A stretch of DNA of 32,232 bases. Source: a virus. Below are positions 26,905 to 32,232 of the stretch, in pieces (position 1 is the first letter of the stretch; every line of letters starts with the position of its first letter). A model generated the notes under the pieces. The model worked only from the letters and a program-made list of their open reading frames with translations. It searched no databases and was not told where the DNA came from. Both the position numbers and the translations under genes were made by a program. The stretch spans positions 1-32,232 of the IMG/VR virus record IMGVR_UViG_3300037847_002675; one strand, 5' to 3'.

Positions 26905-27065
26905 GTAAGAATCCTCATTCGGAATTTTTAAAATATCATGGGTTTCAACTGGATACACCAGATACAATTCCTACTACAGATGTAGAGTTACTCAGAGCAG
27001 AGGTCTTAGAGATCAAACTAACCCTGCAGCAAGTATTACAGGAATTAAGGAAACTAAATACCTAA
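26901..27065 (+). CDS. Small coiled-coil protein (54 aa)
   Basis: A 54-residue product starting MSKNPHSEFLKYHGFQLDTP and ending in a leucine-rich heptad helix (VELLRAEVLEIKLTLQQVLQ, then ELRKLNT). The hydrophobic spacing L-L-V-I-L-V-L is a clear coiled-coil pattern. It resembles its neighbour in plan: a short N-terminal segment, then an oligomerising helix. The ATGA overlap with the previous gene supports this start, although no strong ribosome binding site is seen. The two proteins may pair with each other or with the fibre. No family is recognised. Confidence 0.65.
   Translation: MSKNPHSEFLKYHGFQLDTPDTIPTTDVELLRAEVLEIKLTLQQVLQELRKLNT
27053..27060 (+). promoter_or_regulatory. Weak late-promoter-like box before the fibre cluster
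   Basis: ACTAAATA matches 6 of 8 bases of TATAAATA and overlaps the end of the 54-aa gene, 28 bases before the ATG at 27089. Its position resembles the stronger boxes, but the stop codon is outside it. Confidence 0.25.
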
Positions 27066-27088
27066 TAGGATAATCCGTGATGTAAAGA

Positions 27089-27427
27089 ATGGCAGTTTAC
27101 ATTGCTAATCTCCAAATTGATACAGGTGTTGATTTTCAACATGGTTTCAGTCTCGGAGATAATGACACAGGCACCTATTTAAACCTGACAAACTATACGG
27201 CAACCTCTCAAATGAGAAAGTGGTCGGGAAGTTCTACTGCCGTTTCATTTGCGTCAACTGTTACCGATCCAGAAGCAGGTCAAATTCAGATTTCTCTGGG
27301 TTCAACCGAAACTGCTGATATTAAACCAGGGCGATATGTATACGATGTGAACCTTGAGGACTCTGGTGGCTTTAAGTATAAGGTCGTTGAAGGAATGGTC
27401 CTAGTCAGAGCAGGAGTCACAAGGTAA
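27089..27427 (+). CDS. Small beta-sandwich virion protein, BppU-N/Ig-like (112 aa)
   Basis: Begins MAVYIANLQIDTGVDFQHGF and ends with MVLVRAGVTR. The alternating strands, the STVTDPEAGQIQISLGSTET segment and KPGRYVYDVNLED resemble the N-terminal beta-sandwich of phage baseplate upper proteins (BppU-N-type) and other fibre-adaptor Ig folds. In that family the domain joins receptor-binding parts to the baseplate. That identity is inference from pattern. Lying just before the fibre gene fits a fibre-to-baseplate adaptor. The 23-base gap upstream contains only a weak ribosome binding site. The stop overlaps the next start as TAATG. Confidence 0.7.
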   Translation: MAVYIANLQIDTGVDFQHGFSLGDNDTGTYLNLTNYTATSQMRKWSGSSTAVSFASTVTDPEAGQIQISLGSTETADIKPGRYVYDVNLEDSGGFKYKVVEGMVLVRAGVTR

Positions 27428-27639
27428 TGCCATCATTACGAATAGGCACATCGAATCAAGTCAAAGTTATTGCCAGCGGATCCCTTGGTGGAGGTTCGGG
27501 CGGTCGATTAACTTTGCTCGCGGATGTTGATGCATCCAGCTTGGAAGACGGGAGCATCTTGGTATACGAAGCGGCATCGAACGCTTTCAAAACAACTAAA
27601 AATTTCCCTGCTGCCATCATTGACGGAGGAGTCTACTAA
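27427..27639 (+). CDS. Small fibre-associated protein (70 aa)
   Basis: Residues 1-30 contain a Gly/Ser-rich linker (GSLGGGSGG). The remainder has the motif LLADVDASSLEDGSILVYEA, then NAFKTTKNF. A 'L-DVD-S-L-DGS-LVYdA' strand pair of this kind is common in tail-fibre and fibre-tip proteins of tailed phages, normally as one module of a longer protein. Here it stands alone, so this may be a detached fibre module or a cap. It overlaps both neighbours by one base (TAATG), so it is probably translated in fixed proportion to them. AGGAG at 27412-27416 precedes the start. Confidence 0.7.
   Translation: MPSLRIGTSNQVKVIASGSLGGGSGGRLTLLADVDASSLEDGSILVYEAASNAFKTTKNFPAAIIDGGVY
27625..27631 (+). promoter_or_regulatory. 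Ribosome binding site GGAGGAG of the fibre gene
   Basis: GGAGGAG, 7 bases before the ATG at 27639, sits inside the last codons of the 70-aa gene. It is one of the two strongest sites in the window and fixes the fibre start. Confidence 0.75.
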
Positions 27640-30600
27640 TGTCTGCAACAATCCTCCTAAAAAGAACGCTTGGCACTTCGCCGCCGAACATTGCACCAGT
27701 TGGTACTGGCGTATCGTTCGGTGAATTAATCTATACTTACGATACCAGCGATGTTGGTGCTGGTAAGTCGTACAAGAAATTATATATTGGTAACCCTGCT
27801 GGTCCTACCGCTGCTCCGATTCCTATCGGTGGTGAGTATTATACCAGTCTCTTTAATGACAATCCCTCTGACTACGGAAAACCTCAGGCATCTAAGGTCC
27901 TCATCCTCGACAGTCAAGGACGAGTTGCATCTTGGACAGTTGTAGATGATTTCTACACTGCAGGTGTTGGTACAGTTGCTGGTGACTTTACTGTCGGCGG
28001 TAACCTTAATGTAACTGGAGACCTCCAATACGACGAAGCAAACGCTCGTAACTGGAATATCACTGGTGTTGCAACTGCTAACACCTTAGAAGCATCCAAT
28101 ATCCTGTTCACTCAAGGTACTATTACTGATCTGTTCGCAGTAACAGGTGTTGTAACTACGCTGAGTGGCACTGCTGCTGACTACTATGAAGTCAATGTAG
28201 GACATGCTCTTACTGCTAACAACTTAGAAGTAACAGGTGTTGGTTCGTTTAGTAACCAAGTTACATTTGCTAATGATATTGTCAAGATTGGTCGTGACAC
28301 TGCTGTAGGTCTTAGCAGTGCAGACGGATCTATTTTCATTGGTGATTTTGCTGCAGCTGGTATGGGTCAAACGACCCTCAACCGTCGCAATATTGCGATT
28401 GGTGCCAGTGCAATGCAATATGCTGGTATTCTTTCCAGCAGTGACGAGTTAGAATCTAACATCGTCATGGGTAACTTTGCAGGTTATAGGCTGCAAGGTA
28501 CAAAGAACTTGATGATTGGTGATAAGGTAGGTTTTGCCTTATCTTCTAGCGGCAACGACGAGAACATTGCTCTGGGTAACCAGTCAATGTATGGTGAGAC
28601 CTTCCCCGTTGTTGATGGGGTAACTCTCAGCGTCAATGTTGGCGATCAAACTGCTCTTGCTAACTACGACCAGACAGAAGATGTAACCGAGACCAGTGGA
28701 TCTGGTCAAGGTCTGTTAGTTAGAATTCAGACTGGTGCTACTGGTCTGATCACTAACATCGAGATCATGGCTCCTGGCGATGGTTACGAGGTTGGTGATA
28801 CATTCACCATGCCGTTTGGTTTCCAGACTCTTACAGGTAGCGTAACCAGCAAGAATGGTCGCTTCCTCAGTGGTGGTACAGGAACCAGACAGCAGCAAAG
28901 AAACATTGCTATTGGTCCTTACACTCTCTTCAGTGTAGACGGTAGCAAGAACATTGCCATTGGTTACTCTGCGGGTAACGATACTCTTGGTAGTGGTAAT
29001 GTTATCATCGGTTATGAGCGAAATGTTGCTATCGGAGATAGTGATAACCAGCTCGTAATTGGTAATCAAAATATTAATTGGATCGACGGTAACCAACTTG
29101 GTTATGTCGGTATCGGCACCACACGACCCTTCGGGTTGCTCGATGTCGGTGGTGTAGTAATCGTTGACAAAGGCACTGGTAACACAGTAATCGCTGGCGT
29201 AACATCTGTTCCGCAAATCGATGCCGATGATATCGGTGTTGAGGATATCAAGGTCACTGCTGGTTTGGCAACTGACTTTGCAATTACCAACGCCAAGATT
29301 CAGTCGGGTATCATTACCGACACTGTTGGTACTGCTGCAACTATTACGAATGTAGACTTCGTAAATGCAGATATTGAGGCAGCTAAGATCACTGCTGGTA
29401 TCATCACCAGTCAGGTTGGTACATATGCCACAATTACAACCTTTGATACTGAGGTTGCTGATCTCAAGGATATTAAGGTAACTACAGGTTTAGTTACCTC
29501 TCTGGTTGGCACCTATGCCACAATCACAACCTTCGACTCCAACGAAGGTGATATCAATACCCTGAAGACTGTCGCTGGTGTTGTTACATCACTGACTGGT
29601 TTTGGCGTAACTTATAACACGGCAGACTTTGAGATCCTTGATGCTAAGGATGTCAAAGTTACCACAGGTCTGATCACATCTCTGGTTGGTACATATGTAA
29701 CCTTCCAAGATGCTAACTTCCAAGACGATGTTCGTGTTGGCGGTGCTCTTACTGTTGTAGGTGATCTGACTGTAAACGGAACCACAAGTTTCGTTCAGAG
29801 TACGGTCGTTCAAATCACCGATAAGAACATTGAACTTGGTATTACATCAGGAACTCCTGCTGCTAATGCCACAGCCGATAACGGCGGTATCATTCTTAAG
29901 GGAACCACCGACAAGACCTTCCTCTACGATCAACCCAGAGAGGCATGGGAGTCTAACCTCAAGTTCACTCCTGTCAGTGATGACACTCTCGATCTTGGTA
30001 CTACCGATCGTGAGTGGAGAGATATCTACATCGATGGTACTGCACACCTCGATGCTGCTGATATCCTGGATGCCAAGATCACCGCTGGTGTTATCACCAG
30101 TCAGGTTGGTACATATGCAACCATTGGCACTGTCGATATCGAGACTCTCGATGCCAAGGATGTAAACATCACTGGTCTTGCTGTAACCGATGTAGTCGGT
30201 ACTGCTGCAACCATCGTTACCGTCGATTTTGATACAGCTGACATCGTAACCGCTACAATCGGTTCTGGTATTGTCACAGATATTCAGGTATCTGGTGCTG
30301 CTACTGTAACTGGATTTGTAGATCTCAATGATGGTCTAGATGTACAAGGTGACTTTAGAGTTGGTGGAGCTTCCACATTCGTTGGTAATGTAACTTTTGA
30401 AGGCGGCACAATTGGTCTTGGTAATTCCAACACCGATAACATCGTATTTGAAGGTGATGTTGACTCCAACATTCTCCCTGATAATGACGATACCTACGAT
30501 CTGGGTAGTGCCACTAAGGAGTGGCGCGATATCTACATCGATGGCGTTGCTCGCGTAGATGATCTGATTGTTGACTCTACAGTTGGCACATATGCAACAA

Positions 30601-32232
30601 TCACAACTGCTGATATCGATGTACTCGATGCCAGACAAACAAATATTACGGGATTAGCAGTTACTGATATTGTCGGTACAGCTGCTACCATCACGACGAT
30701 TGATGCCACTGAGGGCGATATCGTCAACGCTAAGATTACTGCTGGTGTTGTAACCTCTTTGGTTGGCACCTACGCTACGATCACCACATTTGACACTGAG
30801 ACTGCTGATCTCAGAGATGTCAAGATCACTGCTGGTATCATTACTGATATCGTCGGTACTGCAGCAACTATCACCACGGTTGACTTTGAAGTTGCAGATA
30901 TTCTGAATGCCACTGTATCGGTTGGCATTGCAACTTCCGCATTCGTACAAGCTGGTTTCATCACCTCGCTGTATGACTCCACTGGTGTTGTTGGTCTGAA
31001 CACTCAGCACATCCTGAGTACTGATCCTGCAGGAACAATCACTTGGCGTGAACCTGCTCAGATCGGTATTGCAACAATCAATGCCAAACTCGATACATGG
31101 TTTGTATCTACCAATGGTGTTGACGATGGTGAACCTTCTCGCGGTAGAACGCCAGAGAGACCATTCAGAACGATTGCATACGCTCTGTCCCAGATCTCCA
31201 ACATTGGTGTTAACGATGTTCTGAACATCGCTGCTGGTGTTTATGAAGAAGTCTTCCCACTGACTGTTCCAGCTGGTCTGACAGTCAAGGGTGCTGGTCT
31301 CCGTGCCACCAAGATCGTTCCTACAACTGCTACTAAGCAGAAGGACTGCTTCTTGATGAACGACAGATCTGTTGTTGAGGATGTCACGATTGCTGACATG
31401 TTCTTCGACACTGCTGGCAATCAAGGTTATGCATTCAAATATGCTCCTGGCATTGCGATCACATCTAGATCTCCTTATGTCCAGCGGGTAACCGTATTCA
31501 ACAAAGGTAGCAATACTTCCACTGCTGATCCCTATGGTTATGGTTCAGCTGATGCTGCACCTTCCTCCTACATTGCTGGTGGTGGTGCATACATCGATGG
31601 TTCTGAGGTAGCAGCAGGATCTCTTGAGGCAGCGTTCCTGTTCAATGAAGTTACTTTCATTGTACCGAACAGCAAAGGTCTGATTATGACCAACGGTGCT
31701 CGTACTGAGTACCTGAACTGCTTCTCCTACTTCGCTGCTGAAGCGATCAAGGGTACATCTGGTTCTCTTGGTATCAGCTCTGCTGGTGAGACCAGACTCA
31801 GACTGACTGGTATCACGACAGTCGGCGTTGGTAACACCATTACAGTCTTTGATACTGACGGAACTACTGGTGTTGCAACTGCTATTGTTGCTGGTTACGA
31901 CGGAACATACCTGGATGTAACTGGTAAGCAAACTGGTTTTGAAGTTCTTCGCGCAAGAACTGCTAAGGTAGTCACCTTCAATGATAATGCTCAGTTAGAT
32001 ACCACAGTTAAGAAGTTTGGTTCTGCTGCTCTGAAACTTGATGGAACCAATGACTCTATCAGCGTTCCTTCTAGCGGTGATCTTGGTTTTGGAACTAATA
32101 CAGACTTCACGATTGAATTCTGGGCATACGCAAATACAACTGGTCTGACCAGCGCAACTCTCTTCGACTTAAGAGACAATGGCACTGATGCTGAGGGTAT
32201 TAGCGTTGCCTTCCGTGCTGCTGGTGAAGTTG
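27639..32232 (+). CDS. Long tail fibre, 3' end outside the window (1531+ aa)
   Basis: An open frame of 1531 codons running off the right edge, so length and C-terminus are unknown. N-terminus: MSATILLKRTLGTSPPNIAP. Residues about 250-470 hold YadA-like head repeats (NIAIGASAM, NIALGNQSM, NIAIGPYTL, NIAIGYSAG), expected in a trimeric fibre, with one G-x-GYEVGD turn near 378. From 552 to about 1090 come eleven 30-residue repeats, split by a segment with DKNIELGI and GGIILKGTTDKTFLY and by two copies of LG-x6-EWRDIYIDG (about 786 and 951). A beta-helix/pectate-lyase-like region starts near 1154 (STNGVDDGEPSRGRTPERPF, then AAGVYEEVFPL). A LamG/ConA-like lectin domain starts near 1458 (KKFGSAALKLDGTNDSISVP, FTIEFWAYA) and is cut. 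The likely role is host recognition at the cell surface. Any C-terminal chaperone or S74 peptidase would lie outside. Confidence 0.88.
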   Translation, partial: MSATILLKRTLGTSPPNIAPVGTGVSFGELIYTYDTSDVGAGKSYKKLYIGNPAGPTAAPIPIGGEYYTSLFNDNPSDYGKPQASKVLILDSQGRVASWTVVDDFYTAGVGTVAGDFTVGGNLNVTGDLQYDEANARNWNITGVATANTLEASNILFTQGTITDLFAVTGVVTTLSGTAADYYEVNVGHALTANNLEVTGVGSFSNQVTFANDIVKIGRDTAVGLSSADGSIFIGDFAAAGMGQTTLNRRNIAIGASAMQYAGILSSSDELESNIVMGNFAGYRLQGTKNLMIGDKVGFALSSSGNDENIALGNQSMYGETFPVVDGVTLSVNVGDQTALANYDQTEDVTETSGSGQGLLVRIQTGATGLITNIEIMAPGDGYEVGDTFTMPFGFQTLTGSVTSKNGRFLSGGTGTRQQQRNIAIGPYTLFSVDGSKNIAIGYSAGNDTLGSGNVIIGYERNVAIGDSDNQLVIGNQNINWIDGNQLGYVGIGTTRPFGLLDVGGVVIVDKGTGNTVIAGVTSVPQIDADDIGVEDIKVTAGLATDFAITNAKIQSGIITDTVGTAATITNVDFVNADIEAAKITAGIITSQVGTYATITTFDTEVADLKDIKVTTGLVTSLVGTYATITTFDSNEGDINTLKTVAGVVTSLTGFGVTYNTADFEILDAKDVKVTTGLITSLVGTYVTFQDANFQDDVRVGGALTVVGDLTVNGTTSFVQSTVVQITDKNIELGITSGTPAANATADNGGIILKGTTDKTFLYDQPREAWESNLKFTPVSDDTLDLGTTDREWRDIYIDGTAHLDAADILDAKITAGVITSQVGTYATIGTVDIETLDAKDVNITGLAVTDVVGTAATIVTVDFDTADIVTATIGSGIVTDIQVSGAATVTGFVDLNDGLDVQGDFRVGGASTFVGNVTFEGGTIGLGNSNTDNIVFEGDVDSNILPDNDDTYDLGSATKEWRDIYIDGVARVDDLIVDSTVGTYATITTADIDVLDARQTNITGLAVTDIVGTAATITTIDATEGDIVNAKITAGVVTSLVGTYATITTFDTETADLRDVKITAGIITDIVGTAATITTVDFEVADILNATVSVGIATSAFVQAGFITSLYDSTGVVGLNTQHILSTDPAGTITWREPAQIGIATINAKLDTWFVSTNGVDDGEPSRGRTPERPFRTIAYALSQISNIGVNDVLNIAAGVYEEVFPLTVPAGLTVKGAGLRATKIVPTTATKQKDCFLMNDRSVVEDVTIADMFFDTAGNQGYAFKYAPGIAITSRSPYVQRVTVFNKGSNTSTADPYGYGSADAAPSSYIAGGGAYIDGSEVAAGSLEAAFLFNEVTFIVPNSKGLIMTNGARTEYLNCFSYFAAEAIKGTSGSLGISSAGETRLRLTGITTVGVGNTITVFDTDGTTGVATAIVAGYDGTYLDVTGKQTGFEVLRARTAKVVTFNDNAQLDTTVKKFGSAALKLDGTNDSISVPSSGDLGFGTNTDFTIEFWAYANTTGLTSATLFDLRDNGTDAEGISVAFRAAGEV
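29292..29741 (+). repeat. Fibre 30-residue repeats, block A (five units)
   Basis: Units start at 29292, 29382, 29472, 29562 and 29652, exactly 90 bases apart. A typical unit begins AKITAGIITSQVGTYATITT, followed by FDTEVADLKD. Unit 4 has FGVTYNT in place of the TYATITT segment, and the second half of unit 5 has drifted. A half unit (IKVTAGLATDF) precedes the block. Confidence 0.85.
30072..30251 (+). repeat. Fibre 30-residue repeats, block B (two units)
   Basis: Units start at 30072 (AKITAGVITSQVGTYATIGT) and 30162 (VNITGLAVTDVVGTAATIVT), again 90 bases each. A degenerate half unit (ATIGSGIVTDI) follows at 30252. Confidence 0.85.
30549..30908 (+). repeat. Fibre 30-residue repeats, block C (four units)
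   Basis: Units start at 30549, 30639, 30729 and 30819. The first is degenerate at its start (ARVDDLIVDSTVGTYATITT). The others begin TNITGLAVTDIVGTAATITT, AKITAGVVTSLVGTYATITT and VKITAGIITDIVGTAATITT. Block C closely resembles blocks A and B, which points to internal duplication. Confidence 0.85.

Noticed and set aside
29292-30908. CRISPR-like regular repeats
   Set aside because: The 90-base period is in frame, lacks unique spacers and encodes a consistent protein repeat.
30654-31424. 256-codon open frame on the - strand
   Set aside because: It is antisense to the fibre repeats and beta-helix region. The Ser/Asn/Cys-rich product is what Gly/Thr/Ala-rich coding sequence gives in reverse.
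27639-32232. Diversity-generating retroelement target in the fibre
   Set aside because: No reverse transcriptase or template repeat is present, and the distal fibre end that would hold a variable region is outside the window.

Overview
The window is a stretch of late, virion-structural DNA from a T4-like contractile-tailed phage. The closest recognisable relatives are the marine cyanophages that infect Synechococcus and Prochlorococcus. The evidence is a collinear baseplate-wedge block on the + strand (gp25, gp6, a giant gp7-position protein, gp8, a giant DUF4815 protein) followed by a long tail fibre, with T4-type late promoter boxes (TATAAATA or one-base variants) in the gaps. Every supported gene is on the + strand. 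I see no tRNA, integrase, transposase, CRISPR array or host gene.

Layout. Bases 1-242 hold no gene but carry five CTGAG words, mostly on a 10-bp spacing, then an AT-rich leader with a late-promoter-like box. Bases 243-2630 hold seven small or medium genes: a 59-aa acidic protein, a 54-aa protein, a GT-A-like glycosyltransferase, a 53-aa acidic protein, a 49-aa very basic protein, a 217-aa protein of unknown function and a 75-aa acidic protein. Three of these (53, 49 and 217 aa) were chosen by start/stop overlap and ribosome binding sites. Bases 2657-4979 encode gp25 and gp6. Bases 4981-17757 are one 4258-aa reading frame in the gp7 position, with a YHYH domain and many repeated beta-rich modules. 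Bases 17794-19368 encode gp8, enlarged relative to T4. Bases 19373-26704 encode a 2443-aa DUF4815 protein with a polyproline/polyarginine hinge. Bases 26701-27639 hold four small genes linked largely by ATGA or TAATG overlaps: two tiny coiled-coil proteins, an Ig-like or BppU-like protein and a 70-aa protein. From 27639 a tail-fibre gene runs off the right edge, with at least 1531 codons: YadA-like repeats, eleven exact 30-residue repeats, a beta-helix region and the start of a LamG-like lectin domain.

How it fits together (inference from T4 assembly): gp25, gp6, the gp7-like protein and gp8 build the baseplate wedge. The DUF4815 protein probably sits at the wedge periphery and carries or attaches fibres. 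The small proteins may be fibre adaptors or chaperones, and the long fibre reads the host surface.

The most unusual features are (1) short sequence modules shared between physically different virion proteins; (2) late promoter boxes that contain the upstream gene's stop codon in the same register three times; (3) an exact 30-residue repeat in the fibre; and (4) a perfect 12-bp tandem duplication that makes the polyproline hinge. I see no defence system or other non-structural system in the window.
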